Of a stretch of 64,000 nt of DNA, positions 44,951-54,286 are shown piece after piece (the first letter of the stretch is position 1; each line of letters opens with the position of its first letter). The notes beneath the pieces were generated by a model. The model was not told the DNA's origin and did not search any database. It saw nothing but the letters and a program-made list of their open reading frames with translations. The position numbers and the translations under genes are program-made. This stretch comes from an uncultured Bacteroidales bacterium (GTDB lineage Bacteria > Bacteroidota > Bacteroidia > Bacteroidales > UBA932): contig CASEOO010000045.1 of the NCBI GenBank assembly GCA_949289565.1, positions 29,584-93,583 of the forward strand. The letters are read 5' to 3'.

Positions 44951-46147
44951 TTATTTCTCAAGATTTTTCAGGCGCATCAGGGCTTCGATATAGTAGTAGT
45001 CTGCATATATTATGGCGTAGTCTATCTCTGAGCCTGCCGGCCTGTGCCCGGTGGAGTGCACCAGGAATGCAGGGCAAGAGTCTCCGCCGCGGTAGTTTTC
45101 CTGCAGCGATTCCAGTGTCTTTTTGGCCGCATCCAGATATGCCGCTCCTTTTTCGCCTCCTGCGTATCCGGAAAGCTCTATCAAGGCAGAAGCCACGATG
45201 GCGGCAGCTGAAGCGTCTTTCGAAACATCAGGAATTTCCGGGTCGTCGAAATCCCAGTACGGCACCATGTCCTCAGGAAGCCTGGACAGGTATACATCAG
45301 TGATGCGGCATGCGAAATCAAGATATTTCCTGTCATGCGTGAATCTGTAGCACATAGTGTAGCCGTAGATGCCCCACGCCTGTCCCCGGGCCCACATAGA
45401 GTCGTCGGAATACCCCTGATGAGTGCAGCTTTTGATATGTTTTCCGCTGGCCGGGTCGTATACAGCCACATGGTATGAGGTCCCGTCAGGGCGGAAATTG
45501 TATTTCATCGTCATGTCTGCATGGCTTATGGCGATATCGGCATACTCTTTCTTCCCTCCGTTTTCTGCGGCCCAGAACAGCATTTCGAGGTTGATCATGT
45601 TGTCCATGATGGTGTTGTGCCCTCCCAGGCTTTTCATTTCGCGAGGCCATGAGAGTATGGTGCCCGCGGCAGAATTGTACAACGAAGCCAGCCTGTCAGC
45701 GGTGGCGAGAATCACATCTTTGTATTCAGGCTTGCCTGTCAGACGGTATCCGTTCCCGTAGCTGCAGAATATGATGAAACCCAAATCGTGGTCGTAGGCC
45801 GGGATTTCGCTGATGAATTTCAGAGCCTCGGTGTACTTCTCGGCGGCTTTAAGGATTTTTTCATCAGAAGTGTATTCATAGTCGTACCAGAGCACGCCTG
45901 GCCAGAATCCTTCCGTCCAGAGTTCTTTGCTTGCAGGGCAGAGCTTCCAGGTGCTGTCGCCTGGTGCGATGTTGCGGGGGGACATCCCGTATCCTGCTGA
46001 TTCGATCTGTGCGAGAGTCCGCTCTGTCTGTCTGGCACAGTAGTCCAGCCCATTCTCTGCGATAGGGGCGTCATCCCCCTTCGAAGCCGGCGAACATCCG
46101 AGTGCCGCCATGCAAATAGCCGTAGCTATGAATACATTCCTGATCAT
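44951..46147 (-). CDS. GH88 unsaturated glucuronyl hydrolase
   Basis: Lipoprotein (lipobox AALGC) of 398 residues with an (alpha/alpha)6 barrel. It hydrates and releases the 4,5-unsaturated uronic acid left at the non-reducing end by polysaccharide lyases. The two catalytic aspartates are visible: D121 in AYDHDLGF and D182 in MDNMINLEM. Their spacing of 61 residues equals that of the characterised enzyme (D88/D149). Other family signs are WTEGFWPGVLWYDYEYT and SMWARGQAWGIYGYTM. It lies between GH43 and the alpha/beta hydrolase in one operon and downstream of a heparinase II/III-like lyase gene, whose unsaturated products it would use. GH105 is less likely because of the DHDLGF motif. Confidence 0.9.
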   Translation of the reverse strand: MIRNVFIATAICMAALGCSPASKGDDAPIAENGLDYCARQTERTLAQIESAGYGMSPRNIAPGDSTWKLCPASKELWTEGFWPGVLWYDYEYTSDEKILKAAEKYTEALKFISEIPAYDHDLGFIIFCSYGNGYRLTGKPEYKDVILATADRLASLYNSAAGTILSWPREMKSLGGHNTIMDNMINLEMLFWAAENGGKKEYADIAISHADMTMKYNFRPDGTSYHVAVYDPASGKHIKSCTHQGYSDDSMWARGQAWGIYGYTMCYRFTHDRKYLDFACRITDVYLSRLPEDMVPYWDFDDPEIPDVSKDASAAAIVASALIELSGYAGGEKGAAYLDAAKKTLESLQENYRGGDSCPAFLVHSTGHRPAGSEIDYAIIYADYYYIEALMRLKNLEK

Positions 46148-46237
46148 ATCTAAAATACTTTTTATATCTTATCCGCAGTGCCTTCCGGAAGGTCTATTCT
46201 TGACATCCGCAAGGCAGACTGCATATGCCGCTTCAGG

Positions 46238-47884
46238 TCAGTCTATTCTGAACCAGTCGGCGTCTATCCATCCGCGGTCCTTGCCTGTGCCGGCGCTTGA
46301 GCAGAACAGCCCTATCTTAGCGCCAATCCAGCGTCCTTCCCGTGCCTGGAACTCTTCTCCTGCCGGCTTGAAAGATTTTCCATCCAGGCTGTAGAAAAAT
46401 CTGCACAGCCCGTTCTCGTCAGATTTCACCCTGAACCATATGTCAGCTGTATATTTCGGTGTCGCCCCGCTTTCCACACGTGCCAGAGGCATCGTGGCGG
46501 CGGTCACTGTCTTTTCGCTTGTCCCCTTGTCGGCGTCATGGCAGGTGGCGAACTGTATGCTGGCATTTTCTCCGTCACGGACGATGGAGATGCACCCGTA
46601 GTCAAATCCCATCACCACCAGCCCGGCTCTGTCTCCGTCGCCTTTAGAGTTGAAACTCAGTTTTGTGGTGGCGGTGAAGGCTTCTGCAGGCATTTTCTGC
46701 AGGAGCAGGTCTGGAACTCCCCAGAGATTCGGCGTATCTTCCCTGTGCCCGTACAGCCTGAAAAATCCGTAGCCGCCTCCGAACCCGAACCAGTCCTGGC
46801 GGTTTGCGTGCCACTGCCATTGAAGCCCCGGCGCCAGAGAGTTGAATTCATCGCTCGTGGCCATGCATGCAGTCCCGCCTGCAGGAAGATCCGGCTTTTT
46901 CCATGTCCTGACAGGCTCTCCGCGTCCGTCTCCGTCTTCATCAAGGCCTATTACACACCATCCGTCATCTGTCCAGGACATAGGATTCAGATGGATGATG
47001 CGTCCGAAAGGCTGCCTTTCCTGAAAGTGGATGAACCAGTGTTCTCCAGAAGGCGTGTCCACCCATGCTCCCTGGTGAGGGCCGTTGATGTCTGTACTGC
47101 CCTGTTCCATGACATTGCGTGCCTCATATGGTCCGTAGATGGACTTCGACCGCATCACCAGCTGCCATCCTGTGGCTACTCCGCCTGCCGGGGCGAAGAT
47201 ATAGTACCACCCGTCTCTTTTGTATATTTTCGCGCCTTCCACAGTATGATGGCCGTCCCTGTTCCCGTCGAATACCATCACTTCGTCGGAAATGCACTTG
47301 GTGCCGTCTTCGTTCATCTCAAATATGGTGATGATGCTGTTCAGCCCGCTTCTGCTGGCCGCCCAGGCATGTGCGAGATAGACTTTCCCGTCGTCATCCC
47401 ATAGCGGAGAAGGGTCGATAAGGCCTTTCCCTGCCTTTACCAGCACAGGCTCGGACCATTCTCCTCTGGGGTCCTGCGTCTTCACCATGAAGATGCCGAA
47501 GTCAGGGTCGCCCCAGTAGATGTAGTACCATCCGTCATGGAACTTGATGCATGGAGCCCAGACTCCGCGGCCGTGCTGCACATCCCCGTAAAATTCTTCC
47601 GGCTCCAGCTTGTCTATGGCGTAGTTCACTATTTCCCAGTGCACCAGGTCAGTGGAATGCAGTATGGGAAGACCAGGAATGCAGTTGAACGACGATGCCG
47701 TCATCCAGTAGTCTCCTCCGGTCCTGACTACATCAGGGTCGGAATAGTCGAAGCAGATGACAGGGTTCGTGTATGTGTCCTTTTCTGTCCTGGCTTCTAT
47801 GCTTGTGCACAGCATGCAGGCGAACCATAGCGCGGCGGCTTTCAGCGCGGCTGTTGATGTGAAAAAGTTTCTTAAATTTTCCAT
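46238..47884 (-). CDS. GH43 family glycosidase with C-terminal beta-sandwich
   Basis: Exported enzyme of about 548 residues. The ATG at 47884 (MENLRNFF) is preferred over 47908 because it sits closer to the signal peptide, but both are possible. The five-bladed propeller carries the catalytic base region NPVICFDYSDPDVVRTGGDYW, followed by LPILHSTDLVHWEIVNYAID, a blade with LIDPSPLWDDDGKVYLAHAW and the acid region HHTVEGAKIYKRDGWYYIFAPAGG. A second domain (about 330-548) resembles the beta-sandwich of beta-xylosidases. Family activities are xylosidase, arabinofuranosidase or galactanase. Within this locus it would trim neutral side chains from an acidic glycan. Confidence 0.9.
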   Translation of the reverse strand: MENLRNFFTSTAALKAAALWFACMLCTSIEARTEKDTYTNPVICFDYSDPDVVRTGGDYWMTASSFNCIPGLPILHSTDLVHWEIVNYAIDKLEPEEFYGDVQHGRGVWAPCIKFHDGWYYIYWGDPDFGIFMVKTQDPRGEWSEPVLVKAGKGLIDPSPLWDDDGKVYLAHAWAASRSGLNSIITIFEMNEDGTKCISDEVMVFDGNRDGHHTVEGAKIYKRDGWYYIFAPAGGVATGWQLVMRSKSIYGPYEARNVMEQGSTDINGPHQGAWVDTPSGEHWFIHFQERQPFGRIIHLNPMSWTDDGWCVIGLDEDGDGRGEPVRTWKKPDLPAGGTACMATSDEFNSLAPGLQWQWHANRQDWFGFGGGYGFFRLYGHREDTPNLWGVPDLLLQKMPAEAFTATTKLSFNSKGDGDRAGLVVMGFDYGCISIVRDGENASIQFATCHDADKGTSEKTVTAATMPLARVESGATPKYTADIWFRVKSDENGLCRFFYSLDGKSFKPAGEEFQAREGRWIGAKIGLFCSSAGTGKDRGWIDADWFRID

Positions 47885-47946
47885 AATGCAGAAATTAATA
47901 CGTTTCAACCAGTAAATTTACCTAACAGTTACGCTGAATTATTGAA

Positions 47947-50667
47947 TTATTTGCCAATTTTCGTGAAATCCGAAGCTGAAAGACGATATTTCTTCCCGTT
48001 TGCCTTGATAGTGCAGTCCCTGTCGGAAGTGTACCATATTTCTCCATTCCTGACGACCACGGCCGCATCCGCAGGCTCTTTCGCTGATATGCTGATGCCC
48101 CCGAATGATATGCAAGTCCCCTCATGCATGAAGAGCTCGATGCCGCTTTCTTCTGAACCGGCATTGCCGGACGCCTGGCTGCAGACGGCGATGAGTGCAT
48201 CGCTGCTCAGCCCGAGGCATTGCGATTCCTGCCGGCGGTCAGAACTGATGACTATGTCATGCCTGCCGTCTTTTTTCAGGACGGATATTCCTGCGGCGTC
48301 AGACTTGTCTCCGCAGGACAGATATTCCACTTTTTCCACATATCCCGGGGCTGATGTGGAGAACGGCTCATAGACAGCCGTGAATGGATGTGACCATGCC
48401 TCGCCGTACTGGCGTGCGACAAATGTCAGGCAAGGCGAATTTTTTACATCATACGGCATAGGCATCCTGCTCAGCCCGTCTATGTACGGAGAATAAGCTT
48501 TGAACACTTTCCTGTCCTCTTCTCCTTTCATCCACATTCTCATACCTGCCTGGCTGCCGTCTTTGCAATGCATGGTGAACACTCCGTGCACATCGTCTGA
48601 AGTCACTGCCGCTGACTTGTTCCATAGGTATGAGTATGCGCTCAGGTGCGCTCCGGCGAAAGCCAGCTCCTCAGTAGGCTCTGTCGGTACAGACAGCTCG
48701 AATTCCTGGCCGATATTGTGGTAGAAATAATCGTGCATCTTGTCTTTCCCGTCACGTCTGCGGGACCGGAACACATCGATGTAATAGCCATTCTCCGGGT
48801 CAGTGTTCACTATCAGCACCTGCCGTCTCTGGTCTGAATATGTCTCAGGCTCGATAAAGGAGAAATCTCCGAACATCAGCCCCGGATAGAATCCGTCTTT
48901 CTGCCCTGGTGCAGGGTAGCTGCCGTTCAGCGAGAAAGCATGGCTGGACTGCATCGTAGGATAAGACGATATGCCGTCCACGCATACAGTGTTGTGGGCA
49001 GGGAACTGAGAGTAGAACTCCCTGTGGTCCAGGTTTGTGTATCCTGACCCGCGTCCGAGGTCGGCGGCCTGGATATAGCCTTTCCCGTACAGTTCCATCG
49101 ATATGCCGTTTGCATGCATATGGTTGCCCATAGAGCCGGCTATGCTCATCATCAGGCTTTTCTGAGGATTCATCCCGGTGCGCGCGGCAAACCAGCTCAC
49201 GCCTTCTGACCAGAATACGGGACTGACATAGTCTTCTATTTTTCCTGCTTCAACCGACGGGTCCAGGCGCAGAGGCTTCATGGATGTGAATGTAGACACT
49301 TTCCCTGGAAGTTTCTGCTCTTTGGCGCCGTCAGAGGCAGATTCCGGCACGAAGCATTTGTACATGGCCGTGAAAAGCCTTTCCTGCTCAGTTTTCCCAT
49401 GTGAACGGGCATTTTCTATCATCCGCAGGAAATAGTCCGTCCTGAGCGGCCCGCAATGCGTATCTCCCCATCCGCAGATAATTCCGTTCGGAAAGAGATA
49501 TTCAGGGGTGGCCTCCACTGCGTCGGCCAATATCGGATAGGCTTCCACGAGATCTATCCCCAGCACTGTGTCAAGAAGACTTGCAAAGCTGCTCCATTCT
49601 GAGACCACCATGGTGGAATATCCCGGAGATTCTTTCCACAGCCCTGTGGAGGCGTCGAAACCATAGTCTATGAGTTTCCCGGGAGACCACTGGCGTATGC
49701 TGTCTTCATTGAGAATTTCATTCAGGAACCACTCCCTGCCGCGTCCGTCGGCATAGCTTCCGTCAGGACTCAGCACGAGAGCGATGCGGAGCACGAACTG
49801 CGCCTGGATCAGATTCCAGTTGTTGTGCGGCACCCCTCCTGCTATAATATTGTCTGCCCATTTCCTGAAGGCCTCTTCATATACGGGAAGTTTCTCCGGC
49901 AGAGACTTTTCCAGATAGCCGTGAAGGAAGTCATAACATTCGGCGCAGGATACGGCTATGTCCTCATGTATCACCTCGAACGAGGTCAGTCCGACAAGAG
50001 TCTGCTGATGCCCGTGGTTAAGATCGACAGGTACGTTCCTGTAGTAAAGCCCTGTCATGTAAGTGTCGAATATGTCTGCGGCGAATTCCGCATACATATT
50101 GTCGCCTGACCACCAGTAGAGGAAGGCCGCGTCTCTGGCGAGGTTCAGAATCTCATAATTTATGGAAGTGATATTCCCTCCTGTCTTTCCAGGTTCGGCT
50201 TTTTCAAGAGGCTCTCCCGGCAATGTCTTGTTGTACATCCATAGCCCGGCAGTGTCCTGATAAGGGCGGATGTCTGCCAATGCCGGCCTCCTGTAGTTCG
50301 AGGATGCTTCCCTCGCGCCTGCGAAACGCACGGTAGGCACAGGCGCATGTCCGTCTGCATGGGAGTACACTTCACCCTTGACATACACATCAGTCGCATG
50401 GGTGTCCCAATACATCTGCAGCCTGCTCACTATCCATTCGGGGTCTGTTTTATGCCTTTCGGCATAAGGCCTGATTCTAGATTCCAGCTCTGCCATGGCT
50501 CGCGCTCCCGGCCCGGTCTCCAGAAGTGCGGAGATTTCCTGCCGGCATTCCTCCCCGTCTATCAGTCTCGGATAGCCTGTGTCCAGTCTCGGGATTTCTA
50601 TGCTTGTCTGTGCCATTGTCATGGCGCAGACCGCAATGGCGGCTGCAGACAAAAGTGTTCTTTTCAT
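47947..50667 (-). CDS. Heparinase II/III-like polysaccharide lyase
   Basis: Secreted protein of 906 residues with a signal peptide (LLSAAAIAVCAMTMAQ). The first ~430 residues are an (alpha/alpha) toroid (VDLNHGHQQTLVGLTSFEVI; GVPHNNWNLIQAQFVLRIAL; DASTGLWKESPGYSTMVVSEW). A beta-sandwich with heparinase II/III-like motifs follows (SMGNHMHANGISMELYGKG, AADLGRGSGYTNLDHREFYS, FPAHNTVCVDG). The Asn/His/Tyr residues in those motifs are the expected catalytic set of this lyase clan. Next to GH88 it probably cuts a uronic-acid polysaccharide by beta-elimination. I cannot name the PL family safely, and PL37-like enzymes have this size and layout. Glycosaminoglycan, ulvan-type and plant substrates remain possible. 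Confidence 0.82.
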   Translation of the reverse strand: MKRTLLSAAAIAVCAMTMAQTSIEIPRLDTGYPRLIDGEECRQEISALLETGPGARAMAELESRIRPYAERHKTDPEWIVSRLQMYWDTHATDVYVKGEVYSHADGHAPVPTVRFAGAREASSNYRRPALADIRPYQDTAGLWMYNKTLPGEPLEKAEPGKTGGNITSINYEILNLARDAAFLYWWSGDNMYAEFAADIFDTYMTGLYYRNVPVDLNHGHQQTLVGLTSFEVIHEDIAVSCAECYDFLHGYLEKSLPEKLPVYEEAFRKWADNIIAGGVPHNNWNLIQAQFVLRIALVLSPDGSYADGRGREWFLNEILNEDSIRQWSPGKLIDYGFDASTGLWKESPGYSTMVVSEWSSFASLLDTVLGIDLVEAYPILADAVEATPEYLFPNGIICGWGDTHCGPLRTDYFLRMIENARSHGKTEQERLFTAMYKCFVPESASDGAKEQKLPGKVSTFTSMKPLRLDPSVEAGKIEDYVSPVFWSEGVSWFAARTGMNPQKSLMMSIAGSMGNHMHANGISMELYGKGYIQAADLGRGSGYTNLDHREFYSQFPAHNTVCVDGISSYPTMQSSHAFSLNGSYPAPGQKDGFYPGLMFGDFSFIEPETYSDQRRQVLIVNTDPENGYYIDVFRSRRRDGKDKMHDYFYHNIGQEFELSVPTEPTEELAFAGAHLSAYSYLWNKSAAVTSDDVHGVFTMHCKDGSQAGMRMWMKGEEDRKVFKAYSPYIDGLSRMPMPYDVKNSPCLTFVARQYGEAWSHPFTAVYEPFSTSAPGYVEKVEYLSCGDKSDAAGISVLKKDGRHDIVISSDRRQESQCLGLSSDALIAVCSQASGNAGSEESGIELFMHEGTCISFGGISISAKEPADAAVVVRNGEIWYTSDRDCTIKANGKKYRLSASDFTKIGK

Positions 50668-50690
50668 ATTGTTTATGGACTTCGAAAGTG

Positions 50691-52142
50691 TTATTTGACT
50701 GTAATATTTTCTATAAATTCATTGGTGTCGGCATTGCCGAGGCCTTTCATTTTCCGGCCGCCGATGCGGACATTGTCGAAGACAACATTATTGACCGTAC
50801 GGTCAGCGTCATAACCTTTCAGCGACGATGGTTTCAGGTCAGGTATGAACGGGCAGGTGATGTTCCGGAATGTGACTCCGGAGACTGAATTTCCCGGGGC
50901 AGAGCAATATTTGCTGTTGAACACGACTTCCACATGGAAGAGCTGCCCTTCCTCTATCCGCTCCACGCGGATGTCTTCATACAGTATATTTCTGATATGA
51001 TTCATGTCGCCGCAGCATATAGCCATACATCCCCGGTATTCAGGGTCGTCTTCATCATGCTCCAGCACGTCTATGTTCCTGAATGTGATGTTCTCTATCG
51101 TATTTCCGACGCCGTCGCCAGTGTAGCCATGTATGCCCATGTTCATCGGGTGCGCTATGTCGGCCCAGAGCACAGAGTTCTGCACCGTGATGTTCCTGGT
51201 GTCTCCTCTGTAGTCCCAGCGCGGCCCGTATACGGCTATGCAGTCATCGGAGTTCCGCATGAAGACGTTGTCCACGAGTATGTCGCGGCTGCTCATCACA
51301 TCTATGCCGTCGCTCCATCCCTGATAGCTGAACGATCTCAGGTTGCGGATAGTGATGCCTCGGCTCTGGCCACCCAGAAAGGTGTAGTGGCGAGGGTTCA
51401 CCACTATGATGTCTTCTACGCTGATGTTTTCCGAATATGTGGCCTGGATGCCTCTCTGCGGAGTCACCAGCAGCCCGCGCCCGCCTATGGACACATTCTT
51501 CACAGAATCGCAGATGAGTGTGCCTTTCACCACAGAGCCTGGAGCCAGGTATACGCGGGTGCCGGACGGTATTCTGAATCCGTCTTCTCCTTTTTCAGGC
51601 GTGTGTGTCCCTGCCGCGAAATACATCACGCCTTCATCGTCAGGGGAGGGAACGTTGTTTTCCAGCGGATTGGTGAAGATATGCAGATTGTGATGCTTGT
51701 CCCCGTTGAATTCCACGGATATGTTCTGCGGACGGCTTAGCGTGAAAGTCAGGATGTTGTCTTTCAGCCGGCTGCGTATCCCGCGTGACAGAGGCCGTAT
51801 TTCTGCTTCATGGGCGATGCCGTTGTTCTTCTTGACCATGATTTCTACCTCGCCTTTGAAATCGAAATAGACCATCGATGCTTCAGAAGGGGAGTCCATA
51901 TTCACTTTCACTTTATATTCGTAGAGGTCCTGCCACTCTCCTCCCGGTATGCGCGCATATACTGTGTAGTCATCGTTGTGCATGGCATAATATATTCCCT
52001 GAGGTACAGGATGGGTGATGAGCGTGGATGTCCCGTCGCTCACTGATGCGCCTCCGTGCAATGTCTCATTGCCGGCCGTCGCCGGCAATGAAATTACGGC
52101 TGCCGACATGAACGCCGTCAATAATGCCCGAGCTGTTTTCAT
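50691..52142 (-). CDS. GH28-like right-handed beta-helix glycosidase
   Basis: Secreted protein of 483 residues with a signal peptide (LLTAFMSAAVISLPATAG). An N-terminal beta-sandwich (about 40-180) precedes a parallel beta-helix with repeated N-I-x-V/I-x-N turns (NISVEDIIVVN; NITVQNSVLW; NTIENITFRNIDV). The catalytic region SDGIDVMSSRDILVDNVFM and NSDDCIAVYG supplies the Asp set typical of GH28 polygalacturonases. GH49-type dextranases share the sandwich-plus-helix layout and are an alternative. The gene overlaps GH97 by the four bases ATGA, so the two are translationally coupled. In this locus it may cut galacturonic-acid linkages. Confidence 0.8.
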   Translation of the reverse strand: MKTARALLTAFMSAAVISLPATAGNETLHGGASVSDGTSTLITHPVPQGIYYAMHNDDYTVYARIPGGEWQDLYEYKVKVNMDSPSEASMVYFDFKGEVEIMVKKNNGIAHEAEIRPLSRGIRSRLKDNILTFTLSRPQNISVEFNGDKHHNLHIFTNPLENNVPSPDDEGVMYFAAGTHTPEKGEDGFRIPSGTRVYLAPGSVVKGTLICDSVKNVSIGGRGLLVTPQRGIQATYSENISVEDIIVVNPRHYTFLGGQSRGITIRNLRSFSYQGWSDGIDVMSSRDILVDNVFMRNSDDCIAVYGPRWDYRGDTRNITVQNSVLWADIAHPMNMGIHGYTGDGVGNTIENITFRNIDVLEHDEDDPEYRGCMAICCGDMNHIRNILYEDIRVERIEEGQLFHVEVVFNSKYCSAPGNSVSGVTFRNITCPFIPDLKPSSLKGYDADRTVNNVVFDNVRIGGRKMKGLGNADTNEFIENITVK

Positions 52143-54097
52143 AGTATGGCCTTTTTTGCAAGTTTGCTGACGCCTTTCATGTTTTCTTTTGTCGCAGGGA
52201 TGAACTGCATGGCGGCGCCTCCGCGGTCCATGAGGCTGAATCTGAGCACATCTCCGCCTTCGATGATATATTTTGCGGCCTTGACTTTCGTAGGCGAGTC
52301 CGTGTTTTCATCATCAGTGTAAGCCTTCATGATATATTTCATTCCGGCTTCGAGAAAATCGCCGGTAGGAATCGTGACTTGGCAGGCATCATCGCCGGAG
52401 ATGGCTCCGGCAAACCATTTGCCGCCGGCACGGCGTGCGATGACAACATGTTCTCCGATGCTGTCGTCAATGACCTTCGTATCGTCCCATACGACAGGCA
52501 CTTCATCGAAAAATTCCAGTTCCGGGACATCCTTGATCCTGGCAGGAGTGTCATACCAGTAGAGAGTCTGGAGCGGAGAGAAAAAGATGACAGGCAATGC
52601 CAGCTGGTGTGCATGCGTGTTTTTCAGCCGCGGATCGAAGTAGCAGACAGTGTAGTCGGCCGCTCCGCAGAGCATCCTGGTGAACGGAAGTATGGTGTTG
52701 TGCGTGGCTGAAGGAAATTCTTCATTTCCCCTGATGCCTTCCTGGGTCAGCAGGTTCGGATATGTGCGCGAATACCCTGTAGGCCTGTATTCATCGTGTA
52801 TATTCACCATGAGATGATGCTTGGCGGCGAGTCTGACAAGCCGGTGGACATGGTCAGCCCAGTGCTGGTTGCAGAACTGCACAAATCCGAATTTCACTCC
52901 TGCCACTCCCCATTCTTCGAAAAGAGGGAACAGCGCCTCGGCCTGCCTGTCGAGTGCATGCTGGTTGACATACAGCCAGACGTCCACGCCTTTCTCTTTT
53001 CCGTAGGCAATGACCTTCGGCATGTCCAGCTTCGGTATGACTTTCGTGGCATCGCTCCTGTAGTCGAATTCAGGGCCGTACCATTTCGCATCGAACAGCA
53101 TGTAGCTGATATTCCGGGCTGAACAGAAGTCTATGACTGCCAGTGCATTTTCAGTGTTGAGCCTGGTTTCGCGCATGATTTTGCCCGGGCGTATCCAGCT
53201 TTCATCGGCGATTTCAGATGCTTCATTCAGATTCAGGAATATGTCATTGTTTTCCAGCAGTCCTCCTAAGCTTTCAGCGGCCATAACCACCCTCCACGGC
53301 ATGCTGTACGGAGTGACGATATCTGTGCCGTCGTCATTCAGAGACGCTGTCAATGTGTTCTTCTTGGTCTGGCTCAGTTTCAGTTTCGTCCGGGGAAAAT
53401 CTATCTGCCCGGCTTCACCTACAGCGGCGTACAGGCTGTCTGTAATCTTCAATGTCACTGGACGTTCGCATTCGTCTTCCCAGCCTGCGAGCGGACGCAG
53501 GGCATAAGGGCCCTGTGCCCATGAGGTGTACCATGCAAGGCTTCCTTCCGGGAAGGTGAATTCTGTGTTGTCAGCCTTGATACGGTGATATATGGCGGCT
53601 GGATGCATAGGAAGCATATACCGGAAAGCTATTCCTTCGTTGTATGCCCTCACTTCGATGTCCAGCCGGTAGCCGGAGCCGTCATCTTTTGCAAAATGCA
53701 GGATCATGCCATGATATGCATCCCGCACTGAAGACCTTTCTCCGAAACGGTTCTGCCACACTGTGTCGCGTGAAGTCATAGTGGTGTCAGCGAGAATCAG
53801 GCCGTCAAACCATTTTTCTCCGTGCGTGAAGAATTTGCCCATGGCGTGTTCCCAGACATGATTGTCCAGCTCCAGGTCCATGGATGATTCCAGTATCACC
53901 GGCTGGCCTTTGTAGGATGCCGACCATGAAATTCTGGTCTGAGGCTCTGCGGCCGCTTCTGCATCGCCGCTGTCCAGCCCCGGGCTGATGACAGACACTG
54001 TGACGGACTGCCTCCCGTCTGGAGACGACAGAGAAAAATCGCGGGCTTCCGCCGCTATGCACAGGCAGATCACTGCCGCTGAAATTATCTTTTTCAT
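52139..54097 (-). CDS. GH97 family alpha-glycosidase
   Basis: Exported enzyme of 652 residues with a signal peptide (ISAAVICLCIAAEA). Domain order is that of GH97: an N-terminal beta-supersandwich (SSPDGRQSVTVSV; NEGIAFRYMLP), a TIM barrel and a C-terminal small beta-sandwich. The barrel motif NIHDEYRPTGYSRTYPN has Asp435 where SusB-type inverting enzymes have Gly. This is expected for the retaining branch, which includes alpha-galactosidases, and QEGIRGNEE follows. It is the first gene of the operon, divergent from the HTCS gene, and overlaps the next gene by ATGA. Likely removes alpha-galactosyl or alpha-glucosyl residues from the glycan. Confidence 0.9.
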   Translation of the reverse strand: MKKIISAAVICLCIAAEARDFSLSSPDGRQSVTVSVISPGLDSGDAEAAAEPQTRISWSASYKGQPVILESSMDLELDNHVWEHAMGKFFTHGEKWFDGLILADTTMTSRDTVWQNRFGERSSVRDAYHGMILHFAKDDGSGYRLDIEVRAYNEGIAFRYMLPMHPAAIYHRIKADNTEFTFPEGSLAWYTSWAQGPYALRPLAGWEDECERPVTLKITDSLYAAVGEAGQIDFPRTKLKLSQTKKNTLTASLNDDGTDIVTPYSMPWRVVMAAESLGGLLENNDIFLNLNEASEIADESWIRPGKIMRETRLNTENALAVIDFCSARNISYMLFDAKWYGPEFDYRSDATKVIPKLDMPKVIAYGKEKGVDVWLYVNQHALDRQAEALFPLFEEWGVAGVKFGFVQFCNQHWADHVHRLVRLAAKHHLMVNIHDEYRPTGYSRTYPNLLTQEGIRGNEEFPSATHNTILPFTRMLCGAADYTVCYFDPRLKNTHAHQLALPVIFFSPLQTLYWYDTPARIKDVPELEFFDEVPVVWDDTKVIDDSIGEHVVIARRAGGKWFAGAISGDDACQVTIPTGDFLEAGMKYIMKAYTDDENTDSPTKVKAAKYIIEGGDVLRFSLMDRGGAAMQFIPATKENMKGVSKLAKKAIL

Positions 54098-54247
54098 ATT
54101 CTGTATATTATATTTTCCTTATCCGCGCCGCAAGGGCATCTGACACGCAGACGTGTCCTCAAACATTTATATATACGTGCGGGATGCTTGATTTACTCAT
54201 ATGGATATGGAAAAAATGCCAGGCTCTCGGAAAACCGGGAAAATTTG

Positions 54248-54255
54248 TAAATTTG
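54248..54255 (+). promoter_or_regulatory. -7 box candidate of the HTCS gene
   Basis: TAAATTTG matches TAnnTTTG and lies 32 bases before the ATG at 54287. An alternative ATG at 54260 would leave almost no leader, which supports the later start. No good -33 TTTG is seen. The 54098-54286 gap also has to hold the divergent promoter of the enzyme operon, where I recognise no box. Confidence 0.4.
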
Positions 54256-54286
54256 AGGCTTGAAACCACTGGAACACACTGAAACT

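Noticed and set aside
54260..54286. Upstream ATG as start of the HTCS gene
   Set aside because: It would add nine residues before the signal peptide and leave almost no leader behind the TAAATTTG box.
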